64,000 nt of DNA from Trebonia sp963785645 (lineage in GTDB: Bacteria; Actinomycetota; Actinomycetes; Streptosporangiales; Streptosporangiaceae): assembly GCA_963785645.1 (NCBI GenBank), contig CAWAWG010000016.1, positions 248,001 through 312,000 of the forward strand. Reading direction: 5' to 3'. This document shows positions 37,427 to 46,877 of the stretch, one piece after another (within the stretch, counting starts at the first letter, position 1; every line of letters begins with the position of its first letter). A program made the translations under genes and the position numbers. The notes below the pieces were generated by a model. The model was not told the DNA's origin and searched no databases. It was given only the letters and a program-made list of their open reading frames with translations.

Positions 37427-38921
37427 TAACACCGAAGTGGACCCCGTCCGCACGCCGACGATCGGCCCGCAGGCCCTCGCCGACCTGCTCGGCCGCTGGC
37501 CGACGGCTGACGGCGCGCTGTACCGGCTGCTCGCCGCCCGGATCGGCCGGCTGGCAGACACCGGGGAACTGCCCGCGGGCGTGCGGCTGCCGCCTGAGCG
37601 CTCCCTCGCCGGAGCCCTGTCGGTATCGCGCAATACGGTCGCGCTCGCCTATCAGGTGCTGCGCGACGAGGGCATGGCGGCGAGCCGCCAGGGCTCGGGA
37701 ACCCGGCTCGTCCCGCACCGCACCACCCCCGCGGCGGTGCACCGCGCGAACGGGTTCTTCACCGGCCTGCTGTCCGCGCCGCCCGCCTTCGACCTGTCTC
37801 TCGCCGCTGTCGACTGCGCTCCCCAGGTCGCGGCGGCGCTGCAGGATCCCGGTACCGTGCTCGGTGAATCCGAACGGGCTGCGCTGACTCGCGGCAGCGG
37901 CTACCTGCCGTACGGGCTGCCGGGCCTGCGCGCGGCCATCGCGTCGATGCTCACCACGTTCCACGGCGTGCCCACCACGCCGGACCAGGTGCTCGTCACC
38001 ACGGGCGGCCAGCAGGCGCTGGACATACTGCTGCGCTGCGAGGTCGCACCCGGGCACCCCGTCGTGACCGACAACCCCACGTACCCGGGGTTCATCGACG
38101 CGGTGTACCGGAGCGGCGCCCGGCCCGTCGGCGTGCCCCCCGGCGACATGGGACGGCTTTCCGACGCGGTGACCGTGCACCAGCCCGCCCTCGTCTACCT
38201 GACCCCGACCCACCAGAACCCGACCGGCCTCGTCCTGCCCGCCGCCGAGCGGCATGAGATCGTCGCGATGGCGCGGCGGCACCCGGGGACCACGTTCATC
38301 GACGACATGACCCTGGCCGAGCTGTCGTTCGGACCGGGTGCAGGCGACCCGGGCGGATCCGGCCCAGGTGGATTCAGTGCGGGCGGGTTCACCACGGGCC
38401 CGCAGCCGCCGCCGCTCGCCGCGCTCGCGCCCCGGCTGCCGAACGTCGTCACCGTCGGCTCGTTCTCCAAGACGTACTGGGGCGGGCTGCGCACCGGCTG
38501 GGTGCGCGCCCCCGAGGGGATCATCGCCCGGCTCGCGGCGGCCAAGGCGGCCGCCGACCTGGGATCACCGCCCTATGAGCAGGCCATACTCGCGGCACTG
38601 ATCCGCTCGGCGCACGAGGAGATCGTCACCTACCGGGCCGACTGGGCGCGGCAGCGGTACACGGCGGCCGAGGCGGCGCTCAGGGCGTTCCTGCCCGGCT
38701 GGACCTGGATCGCGCCGGCCGGCGGTCTGACCCTCTGGGCCCGTCGCCCCGGCGATGCCGACTCCAGCGGCTTCGCCCAGGCGGCGCTGCGGCGCGGCGT
38801 CGCGGTCGTGCCCGGACGGCTGCTTTCCGTCTCCGCCGAGCGCTCGCCGTGGCTCCGGCTGGCTTTCGTCCTTTCCCCGGACGACCTCACGACCGCCGTC
38901 AAGACCCTCGCCAGCGTCTGA
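37413..38921 (+). CDS. MocR-type GntR regulator / PLP aminotransferase-fold protein
   Basis: 502 residues. An N-terminal GntR winged helix (about 40-110; LPPERSLAGALSVSRNTVAL) is fused to a fold-type I aminotransferase domain with YLTPTHQNPTG, FIDDMTLAEL and the PLP-binding lysine in SFSKTYWGGLRTGW. A glycine-rich insert of about 20 residues interrupts the domain near 310-330. MocR proteins use PLP or an amino compound as ligand. The start codon lies in the middle of a 26-bp palindrome. Confidence 0.93.
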   Translation: MTVPINTEVDPVRTPTIGPQALADLLGRWPTADGALYRLLAARIGRLADTGELPAGVRLPPERSLAGALSVSRNTVALAYQVLRDEGMAASRQGSGTRLVPHRTTPAAVHRANGFFTGLLSAPPAFDLSLAAVDCAPQVAAALQDPGTVLGESERAALTRGSGYLPYGLPGLRAAIASMLTTFHGVPTTPDQVLVTTGGQQALDILLRCEVAPGHPVVTDNPTYPGFIDAVYRSGARPVGVPPGDMGRLSDAVTVHQPALVYLTPTHQNPTGLVLPAAERHEIVAMARRHPGTTFIDDMTLAELSFGPGAGDPGGSGPGGFSAGGFTTGPQPPPLAALAPRLPNVVTVGSFSKTYWGGLRTGWVRAPEGIIARLAAAKAAADLGSPPYEQAILAALIRSAHEEIVTYRADWARQRYTAAEAALRAFLPGWTWIAPAGGLTLWARRPGDADSSGFAQAALRRGVAVVPGRLLSVSAERSPWLRLAFVLSPDDLTTAVKTLASV

Positions 38922-38992
38922 CCGGTCCTCCTCGCGACGGGGTTTTGTCCGGCAGGCTCCCGATCGGAGTGGCGCGACGTTGTACGCAGGTT

Positions 38993-38998
38993 TACGAT
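38993..38998 (+). promoter_or_regulatory. -10 box of the FHA gene (leaderless candidate)
   Basis: TACGAT, eight bases before ATG 39007, with no Shine-Dalgarno sequence. Confidence 0.35.
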
Positions 38999-39006
38999 TT
39001 TCTGCG

Positions 39007-40143
39007 ATGGCAAGCTGGAATGCTGTTGTTGACGTTTCCAATGTGTGCTGGTCGCCTCACCTGCCGCCGATCGGGCGCCAGGCTCCCGTCTGGGACCGGC
39101 TCGGCCTCGTCATGGCCGCATGGCGGGAGCAGCACGGCGCCGACTCGCAGCTTGAGCTCGTCGCCGATGACTCGCTCGTGCGCGTGCTCGGCCCCGACGC
39201 GCGCTTGTTCCTTGAGCTCAAGCGCGGCGGCGGGATAAGCACCGCGTCGGTCGCGGACGGCGAGATCCTGCGGCTCGCGCGCGAGGGCGGGCTGCACGTC
39301 ATCACCCGCGACCACTACATCGACCACCGGGCGGCGCACCGGTGGATCGACCAGTCGCCCGAGCGGTTCCACGCCTGGGACACCGTCGACGGCACCGTCC
39401 GGCTCGCGCCGCTGGGGATCAGGACCCGCAGCGCGCAGGACGTTTCCCAGGCCCGCGAGGTGAAGGTGCTGCGCTACGCGGCCAAGCTGGACGCCAGGAA
39501 CCAGGCCCACCGCAAGATCCTGCAGACCCGCTGGAAGTGCCCGAACACGTCCTGCCGGCAGGCCGCGCAGTGGCAGGGCCAGCTGCTCGCCTGGCCGGCG
39601 GTAACGCCGGAGGGCGCCGCGGTCTGCCCCTCCTGCCGGCGGCAGCTGGACGGTCTCGGGCCGCGGGCCGCGCTGCACGAGGTCGTCGTCGCCGACCTGG
39701 AGTCCCAGCAGGAGCTCCTGCGGTTCCCCCTGGAGGTCGACTGCCCGGTGATCGTCGGGCGCGGCGCGGCGGTCAAGGGCATCGACCTGGCGATGTACAC
39801 CGACGGCAGCCGGTCGGTCATCGACACCGTGAGCAGGCAGCACCTGATGATGCGGCTCACCAGCGCCGGGTCGGCGAACTGGCGGCTGTCGGTGATCGAC
39901 CTGAATTCCACGAACGGGACCACCGTACAGCGGTGGGCGGGCAGCGGCTTCGACCCGGCCAAGTCAGTGTCCGTCGAGCAGGAGACCCACCTGGGCACGA
40001 GGGACCAGGTGATCCTCGGCGACACCGTGCTGCTGCGCCTGTCGGGCAAGCGTTACCTCGCCGAGCCGACCAACCCCCATCCGGAGGTGCACCGGCTGAT
40101 CACGCCGGCCGACGCCACCACCGTCACCCGCAGGCAGCGCTGA
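39007..40143 (+). CDS. NYN/PIN-like nuclease - zinc ribbon - FHA domain fusion
   Basis: 378 residues. The N-terminal domain (about 1-150) starts WNAVVDVSNVCWS and has LELVADDSLVRVLG, ADGEILRLAREGGLHVITRD and a terminal YIDHR, the acidic pattern of NYN/PIN ribonucleases. Two CxxC-like pairs (CPNTSC near 178 and CPSCRR near 207) form a zinc ribbon. An FHA domain follows at about 235-360 (VIVGRGAAVKGIDL, DTVSRQHLMMRL, DLNSTNGTTVQRW) that should bind phosphothreonine. ATG 39007 fits the domain start. A nuclease recruited by kinase signalling is inferred; a Ser/Thr kinase lies 18 kb away. Confidence 0.82.
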   Translation: MASWNAVVDVSNVCWSPHLPPIGRQAPVWDRLGLVMAAWREQHGADSQLELVADDSLVRVLGPDARLFLELKRGGGISTASVADGEILRLAREGGLHVITRDHYIDHRAAHRWIDQSPERFHAWDTVDGTVRLAPLGIRTRSAQDVSQAREVKVLRYAAKLDARNQAHRKILQTRWKCPNTSCRQAAQWQGQLLAWPAVTPEGAAVCPSCRRQLDGLGPRAALHEVVVADLESQQELLRFPLEVDCPVIVGRGAAVKGIDLAMYTDGSRSVIDTVSRQHLMMRLTSAGSANWRLSVIDLNSTNGTTVQRWAGSGFDPAKSVSVEQETHLGTRDQVILGDTVLLRLSGKRYLAEPTNPHPEVHRLITPADATTVTRRQR

Positions 40144-40155
40144 TACCCTCGCGTC

Positions 40156-41361
40156 ATGAGTGCTGCGTCTTCTTCGTCAGGTGCCCGGCCACGTCTTGAC
40201 CCGCACGATCCCGCCAGCATCGACACTCAGCTCAGCGAAGAAGAACTGGCAGTCAGGCAAACCGTGCGGGACTTCTGCGCGGACAAGATCCTCCCGCACG
40301 TCGCCGACTGGTACGAGAAGGGCGAGCTGCCCGCGGTCCGGGAGCTGACCCGCGAACTCGGTAAGATCGGCCTGCTCGGCATGCACCTGACCGGCTACGG
40401 CTGCGCGGGGATGTCCTCCGTCGACTACGGCCTCGCCTGCCTGGAACTGGAGGCGGCCGACTCCGGGCTGCGGTCGCTGGTGTCCGTGCAGGGTTCGCTG
40501 GCGATGTACGCGATCTGGCGGTTCGGGTCCGAGGCGCACAAGGCCGACTGGCTGCCGCGGATGGCGGCCGGGGAGGCCATCGGCTGCTTCGGCCTCACCG
40601 AACCCGACGCGGGTTCCGACCCCGCGGCGATGCGGACCTCTGCCTCCCGGTCGGGCGGCGACTGGATACTCAACGGCAGGAAGATGTGGATCACTAACGG
40701 GACGGTCGCCGACGTCGCCGTGGTCTGGGCACAGACCGACGACGGCATCCGCGGGTTCGTCGTACCGACGGACACGCCAGGGTTCGCCGCGCCGGAGATC
40801 AAGCACAAGGGGTCCCTGCGTGCCTCCATCACCGCCGAACTCCTCCTCGACTCGGTCCGGCTCCCGGGCGACGCGGTCCTGCCAGAGGCGACCGGGCTGC
40901 GCGGCCCGCTGTCCTGCCTCACCGAGGCTCGGTTCGGGATCTTCTGGGGGGCTCTCGGGGCCGCGCGAACCTGCTACGAGACCGCCCTGGAGTACGCGAA
41001 GACGCGGGTTCAGTTCGGCGCGCCGATCGCCGCCTACCAGCTCACCCAGGAAAAGCTCACCAACATGGCCGTCGAACTGGCCAAGGGACAGCTGCTCGCG
41101 CTGCACTTCGGCCGGCTGAAGGACCAGGGCAGGCTCGCACCCGAGCACGTCTCCATCGCCAAGCTGAACAGCACGCGGGAGGCCCTGGAGATCTGCCGCA
41201 CCGCCCGCACCATCCTCGGCGGCAACGGCATCTCGTATGAGTTCCCGGTGATGCGGCACATGGCCAACCTGGAGTCCGTCCTCACCTACGAGGGCACCCC
41301 GGAGATGCACACCCTCGTGATCGGCCAGGCCCTCACCGGGCACAGCGCCTTCAGAAGCTAG
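40156..41361 (+). CDS. Acyl-CoA dehydrogenase, glutaryl-CoA dehydrogenase-like
   Basis: 401 residues. FAD-binding features: CFGLTEPDAGSDPAAMRT and WITNGTVADVAVVWAQ; the C-terminal domain has LGGNGISYEFPVMRH and the catalytic glutamate in LTYEGTPEMHTLVIG, the glutaryl-CoA dehydrogenase pattern. That enzyme converts glutaryl-CoA to crotonyl-CoA in lysine/tryptophan breakdown, feeding FadB-type steps. A TACCCT box six bases before ATG 40156 suggests a leaderless start, although readthrough from the FHA gene 12 bases upstream is also possible. Confidence 0.9.
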   Translation: MSAASSSSGARPRLDPHDPASIDTQLSEEELAVRQTVRDFCADKILPHVADWYEKGELPAVRELTRELGKIGLLGMHLTGYGCAGMSSVDYGLACLELEAADSGLRSLVSVQGSLAMYAIWRFGSEAHKADWLPRMAAGEAIGCFGLTEPDAGSDPAAMRTSASRSGGDWILNGRKMWITNGTVADVAVVWAQTDDGIRGFVVPTDTPGFAAPEIKHKGSLRASITAELLLDSVRLPGDAVLPEATGLRGPLSCLTEARFGIFWGALGAARTCYETALEYAKTRVQFGAPIAAYQLTQEKLTNMAVELAKGQLLALHFGRLKDQGRLAPEHVSIAKLNSTREALEICRTARTILGGNGISYEFPVMRHMANLESVLTYEGTPEMHTLVIGQALTGHSAFRS

Positions 41362-41770
41362 GTCTTACAGTCCCACTGGCGGTTAACCTCTCCGCCCCGC
41401 TGGCGGCGAGGCACAGCACCCGCCGTGGCATCAGCGTCCGGACGGGCAACAGCGCGAGAACAGCTTGGCTTTCGCTCCTCTCAACGTCAACCACAGCTCA
41501 TTACCGAGCTCTATCGAGCACTATTTCGTCAACCGGTCCGATCCCCGCCGACGGCCAGGCCGGCTGACCGGTGCCGCGGGAAGGTGCACGGGGCAGCCGA
41601 GACCGGTACGGCGACGTTCGGCACTGGCTGCTGCCGGACCCTGCTACCGGGCCCCGGTGCGGGGAATGGTGCGCGGGCGGAGTCAGCCGTATTCGTTCGG
41701 GATGATCCGCTAGATCTTCGTTATCGGGACTCGCCGGGCCGGACCGACCGCCGCAAGGGGCGGCAGGCCC
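41362..41770. other. Gene-poor spacer
   Basis: About 400 bases with no supported gene; open frames lack recognisable content. A short AT-rich part lies near 41495-41525. Confidence 0.35.
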
Positions 41771-41776
41771 TAAACT
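41771..41776 (+). promoter_or_regulatory. -10 box of the PEBP gene (leaderless candidate)
   Basis: TAAACT, seven bases before GTG 41784; no Shine-Dalgarno between. Confidence 0.45.
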
Positions 41777-41783
41777 CTGGCGA

Positions 41784-42365
41784 GTGAGGTGGGACACGGA
41801 CGACAGATCGCGTCGGCGGGGGCCGGCCAGGCAGATAGCGAGGGCTGCGGCGGCGGCCGCATTCGCCGTGCCGCTCGCCGGGTGCGGGCTGTTCTCGTCG
41901 GGTGTCACCGTCACCGCGCCGAGCGCGATGACCGTGTCCGAGGACGCGTTCGCGCACGACACCATGCCCGGGAAGTTCACCTGTGCGGGGGGGCAGCCGA
42001 CTTCGCCGCCGCTCTCCTGGGCCGGCGCGCCCGCGGGCACCAAGTCGATCGCGCTCGTGGTCGACGACTCGGACGCGCCGATCACCCCGTACGTGTACTG
42101 GGTGGTGTTCGACATCGGGCCGGGGACTTCGGCGCTGCTCGAAGGGCACCTGCCGCAGGGGGCAAAGCAGGCACGGGGAACGGCCGGCTACGACCGCTAC
42201 GACCCGCCGTGCCCCGGGCCGGGCGGGCACAGCTACCGCTTTACCGTGTACGCTCTCAATACCGAACTGAACCTGCCGAACGGGACATCGCTTCAGTCGG
42301 CATGGCAGGCGATCGCCGCCGCGACCATCGGGCGCGGTCGTATACCGGTAAGAGCTACGTCATGA
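41784..42365 (+). CDS. YbhB/YbcL (PEBP, Raf kinase inhibitor-like) lipoprotein
   Basis: 193 residues. A lipoprotein signal (AAAAAAFAVPLAGCGLF, Cys about 36) leads to the PEBP fold with SPPLSWAGAPAGTKSIALVV, DDSDAP, YVYWVVFDI, GYDRYDPPCPGPGGHSYRF and VYALNTELNL, the conserved ligand-site motifs. Bacterial PEBP proteins bind anionic ligands; a precise role is not established. Lipid anchoring of this family is less common than cytoplasmic forms. Confidence 0.9.
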   Translation: MRWDTDDRSRRRGPARQIARAAAAAAFAVPLAGCGLFSSGVTVTAPSAMTVSEDAFAHDTMPGKFTCAGGQPTSPPLSWAGAPAGTKSIALVVDDSDAPITPYVYWVVFDIGPGTSALLEGHLPQGAKQARGTAGYDRYDPPCPGPGGHSYRFTVYALNTELNLPNGTSLQSAWQAIAAATIGRGRIPVRATS

Positions 42366-42656
42366 CGCACTTTTCGTCCCGACCGTTCCGAGTTCGTAAG
42401 ACCTCGGGGGAAAAGAGGGATGAAACGGGTTCGCAGCCGTGATTTGCCGAGTATGTTCGTACCGGAATGTCCGGTCTTGCGGTACTCGGTGGTGAAGTTT
42501 CGCGATTCACGAGACAGCCAGGCATAGCGTTGGTAACAATCTTACGAACCAGTGCCGGTTTAAGGGTGCTCGCGACAACGGGGGCAGGCTCGCGTATATG
42601 GCCGCGCGCGCCTCGCTAGCGCCAACGCCAGGCCGTGTTGTGCCGGGTGGTGTTGT

Positions 42657-44963
42657 ATGTCGTTTTTGAGTCGTAAGCCTGCGCGGCCAGGGGGCCGCGG
42701 TCGTGATGATCAGTACGACGAATACGACGGCTATGCGCACGACGGGTACCAGAACGAAGACGACGGCTGGTCGCCAGGTGAGTACTTCTCCCCCGAAGGC
42801 ATCAAGGGCCGGTGGGCCGGAGAGCACCCCGATGGCCGCGCGGGCGGCCGGGGACGGCCCGACTCCGACCGCGGCGACGAATTCAACGTCCCCGACTACG
42901 GCAGCACTGGCTACGGGGCCGACGAGATCGCAGCAACCGGCCTCTACGACCTGCCCGACGGAGCCGACGAGGACCGCTCCGACCGCAGCCGCCGCAGGCG
43001 CAGAGACCGGGAGGACCGTGGTGAACGGACCGGCATCCTGTGGCTGCGCCGGGACCGCGGCGAGGACATCTGGCCCGACGACGGCGTCTCCGACGAGGAC
43101 TACTGGGCGTCGGTCGCCGCTGACCGGCCACTCAACGGTTCCGAATCACCGCCCGACAGTGCCCAGGGGCCCGGCAGCGGCGGTTCACGGCCGGGGATGG
43201 ACGCTTCGCGGCCGGGGACGGATACCCGCCCGGGGACGGGCGGTGCGGACTCCCGCTTCGGCCCGGACTCCCGCCTGGACGCTGAGCAGCGCCGCGGGGC
43301 GGGACGGCTAGGCCCCGCACCGGGGCTGGCCGGCGACTACCAGCCGCCCGCCGCCGGAGGTACCGGCGCGATGGCCGGCACCGGCCGGCACGGTGCTACC
43401 CAAAACGGTGGTACCCAAAACGGGGCCAGCCAAAATGGTGCCGGTCAAAACGGGGCCGGTCAATACGGGAGCGGGCGGACGGGCAGCGGCCCTATCCCCG
43501 CCCGCCAGGGAACCGGCCCCCAGCCCTTCCGCCCCGCCACCGGCCCAACGCCCACCGTGGGAGTAACCTCCTCCCGGCCGCCCTCGGGACAGAACGGCAT
43601 GCGACCCGGCCCAGGTCAGCCGGGACCCGGAGCAAACGGGTTCCCGCCGCCCGGCGCCCGGCCCTCGTTCCAGCCGAACGGCTACCAGCCCAGCGCCGGT
43701 GCGACTGGCGGAAGGCCGGCGGTCGGCAGCAGCGGCGGCCGCCAGCAGGACCGCAGCGACTGGGGCGACCGGACGGAGCGGATCGACCGGGTCAACGCCT
43801 CCGGCTACTCCGACTCCCGGTCAGGCACCCGGAGCCAGAGCACCGGCACCGCCGACGGCACCGCGACCTCCGGACCGCTCGGAGCCCCGACCGGGTTCGG
43901 GCCTTCCGGGGCACCAGGCCACGCCGCGGCACCCGGACGAGGACGCGGCGACAGCAGTCGCGCCGACAACGCTCCCTGGCAGGCATCCGACCGCCGGGAA
44001 CCGGACCGGCGTGATCCCAGCCGGGACAGCGCCAGCCGAGACAGTGCCAGCCGGGACAGTGCCCGCGAATCAAGCGGCGCCTGGCCGATGCCCGCCCGCG
44101 GCGGCGCGCACAGCCGCAACAGCACGGATGACGACCCGCTGACCAGCCAGGCCTTCTCCCGGTCAGCGATCTCGGAGGCAGACGGCCGCTCCTACCGGGC
44201 AGCCGCACGCCGCTCCCAGGCGCAGACCGAGTTGACCGAGCAGACCGAGAGCTTCATCACCGGCCAGTACCAGCAGTCCAGCCAGTACCAGGCCGGCCGT
44301 AGCGGCGAATACTGGCAATACCGAGACGACGCGCCCACGACCATCTCGCAGGCGCCAGCAGGACGGTACCCAGCGGCCGGCGGCCAAGGATCCGGAAGCC
44401 AGGGACTCGACGGTCAGGGACCGGCGGCCCAAGGCGGGAACCCGGCCCAGCCCGGCCGGAGCCCGGGCCAACTGCCCGGTTACGGCGGTCAGTCAGGCCA
44501 GTCCAGCCGCACCGGCGGCAGGCCGGCCCTGGGCCTGCCGGGCGCCGACCTGCCCGGCGGCCAGTACGACCCGCAGCAGTCCCGGACGTCTCAGCAGCGC
44601 CAAGCACAGCACCGGCAGCCGAGCCAGACGCAGTCTCCGACCACGGGGCTCCCCATCGGCAGCCTTCCCGCCGCCGGGCCCTCCGGCGGTACCGCTGCGG
44701 GACCCGCGACAAGCAACCCGGCCAATGCCAGGCCCGCCGGCAACGGCGCCCTGAACCCGTACGACTCCGGCAGCGGCACTTACCCGTACCCTAGCCAGTC
44801 CTACCGCGCCCGGACCGCGGCAGCGGGCCCGGCCCAGGACAGCACGGACGACCCGTACTACCAGCCGTCAGCCCCCGACCGGTACTCCGTCGAGGGCAGA
44901 ACCGACCAAAGCAAGGCCGGCTACGGCAACGGCTATCCCCAGAACGGGGACAGGCGCTACTGA
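42657..44963 (+). CDS. Large intrinsically disordered protein, unknown function
   Basis: 768 residues with no membrane segment or folded domain that I can name. Residues 1-165 are acidic with Tyr/Asp motifs (DDQYDEYDGYAHDGYQ, GWSPGEYFSPEGIKGRW, GILWLRRDRGEDIWPDDG). The rest is Gly/Pro/Gln/Ser-rich with tandem runs: QNG pentapeptides near 240-265 and RDSAS units near 455-475, both repetitive at DNA level. The frame is intact over 2.3 kb, and the unusual composition argues for coding. It is 53 bases ahead of nei. Confidence 0.75.
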   Translation: MSFLSRKPARPGGRGRDDQYDEYDGYAHDGYQNEDDGWSPGEYFSPEGIKGRWAGEHPDGRAGGRGRPDSDRGDEFNVPDYGSTGYGADEIAATGLYDLPDGADEDRSDRSRRRRRDREDRGERTGILWLRRDRGEDIWPDDGVSDEDYWASVAADRPLNGSESPPDSAQGPGSGGSRPGMDASRPGTDTRPGTGGADSRFGPDSRLDAEQRRGAGRLGPAPGLAGDYQPPAAGGTGAMAGTGRHGATQNGGTQNGASQNGAGQNGAGQYGSGRTGSGPIPARQGTGPQPFRPATGPTPTVGVTSSRPPSGQNGMRPGPGQPGPGANGFPPPGARPSFQPNGYQPSAGATGGRPAVGSSGGRQQDRSDWGDRTERIDRVNASGYSDSRSGTRSQSTGTADGTATSGPLGAPTGFGPSGAPGHAAAPGRGRGDSSRADNAPWQASDRREPDRRDPSRDSASRDSASRDSARESSGAWPMPARGGAHSRNSTDDDPLTSQAFSRSAISEADGRSYRAAARRSQAQTELTEQTESFITGQYQQSSQYQAGRSGEYWQYRDDAPTTISQAPAGRYPAAGGQGSGSQGLDGQGPAAQGGNPAQPGRSPGQLPGYGGQSGQSSRTGGRPALGLPGADLPGGQYDPQQSRTSQQRQAQHRQPSQTQSPTTGLPIGSLPAAGPSGGTAAGPATSNPANARPAGNGALNPYDSGSGTYPYPSQSYRARTAAAGPAQDSTDDPYYQPSAPDRYSVEGRTDQSKAGYGNGYPQNGDRRY

Positions 44964-45016
44964 AGCCGGCCTGACGCAGCGGCCTGGCACCCGTCTGCTT
45001 CGGGCAGACTAGGACC

Positions 45017-45796
45017 GTGCCAGAAGGCGATGCGGTCTGGAACACCGCCAAGCGACTGCACACTGCCCTCGCCGGGCAGGTGCTCACCCGCAGCGACTTC
45101 CGGGTGCCCAGGTACGCCACGGTGAGCCTGGCCGGCCAGTTGGTCACCGAGTCGGTATCCCGGGGCAAGCACCTGCTCATCCGCACCGGCAACGGCCTGA
45201 GCGTCCACACCCATCTGAAGATGGACGGCTACTGGCGGATCCAGCCGGCCGACGGGCGGCCGCCCGGGCGCGGCCACCAGATCCGGCTGCTGCTCGGCAA
45301 CCCGCACTGGCTGGCGGCCGGGTATCTCCTCGGCATCACCGAGGTCCTGCCGACGGCCAAGGAAGACACGGTCGTCGGCCACCTCGGCCCCGACTTGCTC
45401 GGCCCGGACTGGGACCCGGCCGCCGCCGTGACGCGGCTCGCCCGCGACCCGGACCGGCCCATCGGCGAGGCCCTGCTCGACCAGCGGAATCTGGCTGGCC
45501 TGGGGACAATTTACCTGTCGGAGACGCTGTTCCTGCGGGGTGTCGATCCGTCGCGGCCGACCGGGTCGGTCGAAGATCTTCCTGCCCTGGTGGATCTCGG
45601 ACACCGGCTGCTCGACGCGAACAAGGAACGGTTCGGGCATGTGACGACCGGGGACTCCGGGCGCGGGCGGGAGAACTGGGTGTACGGGCGCGCGGGACGG
45701 CCGTGCCGGCGCTGCGGGACCCCGGTCAGGCGGGGCGAGGCCGGCCCTCCGGGCCAGGAACGGCTCAGGTTCTGGTGCCCGAACTGCCAGCGGTAG
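45017..45796 (+). CDS. nei: Fpg/Nei family DNA glycosylase (endonuclease VIII-like)
   Basis: 259 residues from GTG 45017. The mature N-terminus PEGDAVWNTAKRL provides the catalytic Pro/Glu of the Nei subgroup. GKHLLIRTGNGLSVHTHLKM is the conserved strand with the lysine; DQRNLAGLGTIYLSETLFLRG is the helix-two-turn-helix region. The zinc finger is CRRCGTPVRRG and CPNCQR. It removes oxidised pyrimidines and nicks the strand. A partial copy of its zinc-finger region lies at 49932. Confidence 0.92.
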   Translation: MPEGDAVWNTAKRLHTALAGQVLTRSDFRVPRYATVSLAGQLVTESVSRGKHLLIRTGNGLSVHTHLKMDGYWRIQPADGRPPGRGHQIRLLLGNPHWLAAGYLLGITEVLPTAKEDTVVGHLGPDLLGPDWDPAAAVTRLARDPDRPIGEALLDQRNLAGLGTIYLSETLFLRGVDPSRPTGSVEDLPALVDLGHRLLDANKERFGHVTTGDSGRGRENWVYGRAGRPCRRCGTPVRRGEAGPPGQERLRFWCPNCQR

Positions 45797-46057
45797 CCAT
45801 GACCCGAATCGCCAGCGCGGCGCGCTACCGGCCGTTCTGCGCGACCCTCGGCTGGTGACACCGCGACCAGCGGCACAACCGCGGCGTGCGCGCCGCGTGC
45901 GAGGTTCCGCTCCGGAAGGCTGAACGGCATCGCGCATCTCCCTACCGCCAGGCGGCCTCTTGCCTGCCGCCCGGGGGGCTGAACACCCGGGCCGGGTTCG
46001 TCATGGGTTGACGCGGTTTGCCGCAAGGCACCGGGCGATCGGGCGCATGATGGAGAC

Positions 46058-46864
46058 ATGCGTGCCGGCGCCTGGTGGACTGGACTGAGCCCGCGGCGCA
46101 GGGTCTTGCTCGGCGGGCTTGTCCTCGTCGTGGCCGTGGCCGCTGCCGTCGCCGGGGTACGGCTGTCGCGCGGCGCGCCGAAACCAGTGGCCGGCCGGCC
46201 GGGCGCGGTGCTGCTCGTTCCCGGGTACGGCGGTGGCACCACGTCACTTGACGAACTGGCCGCGCGGATCAGGGGCACCGGCCGGACGGCGACCGTGGTC
46301 CAGCTGGCGGGCAACGGCACGGGCGACCTGACCGTACAGGCCCGGGTGCTGGCCGGCTACGTGAACCGGGCGATCGACGCCGGCTCTGGGCCGGTCACCG
46401 TGATCGGCTACTCGGCCGGCGGCGTCGTGGCCTGGCTCTGGGACCTGGACTTCGGCGGCGCGGCCCAGGCGGGCATGATCATCACCCTGGGGTCCCCGCT
46501 GCACGGAGCCCGCATCGCGGCCGTTGGCGCCGCCTACGACCCCGCGGAATGCCCGGTCGCCTGCCAGCAGCTGGTGCCCGGCAGCGCCCTGCTGACCGGG
46601 CTGCAGCGGTCCGCGCAGCCGCGGCCGCCATGGCTGTCACTGTGGAGCGACGACGACCAGACGGTGCAGCCGCCGGACTCGGCCCGGCTGGCCGACGCGG
46701 TGAACGTGCCGCTGCAGTCCGTCTGCCCGGGCGTGAACATCCAGCACAGCCAGCTCCCCGACGACCCGCTCGTCGACGGCATCGTGCTGCGCACGCTGGC
46801 CAGCGGCCACGTCTCCGCCCCCGCCGCCGGCGACTGCGCGGCCCTGCAGGCCGCCGGGCGCTAA
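46058..46864 (+). CDS. Membrane-anchored alpha/beta hydrolase (lipase-like)
   Basis: 268 residues. One N-terminal helix (about 15-36), then an extracytoplasmic hydrolase fold: VLLVPGYGGGTTSLDELAAR (oxyanion strand), nucleophile elbow VIGYSAGGVVAWLW, GSPLHGARIA, and the acid/His region SDDDQTVQPPDSARL and NIQHSQLPDDPLV. Resembles actinomycete secreted triacylglycerol lipases. Convergent with the ABC operon. Confidence 0.82.
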   Translation: MRAGAWWTGLSPRRRVLLGGLVLVVAVAAAVAGVRLSRGAPKPVAGRPGAVLLVPGYGGGTTSLDELAARIRGTGRTATVVQLAGNGTGDLTVQARVLAGYVNRAIDAGSGPVTVIGYSAGGVVAWLWDLDFGGAAQAGMIITLGSPLHGARIAAVGAAYDPAECPVACQQLVPGSALLTGLQRSAQPRPPWLSLWSDDDQTVQPPDSARLADAVNVPLQSVCPGVNIQHSQLPDDPLVDGIVLRTLASGHVSAPAAGDCAALQAAGR

Positions 46865-46877
46865 CGGTCGGCGGCCG

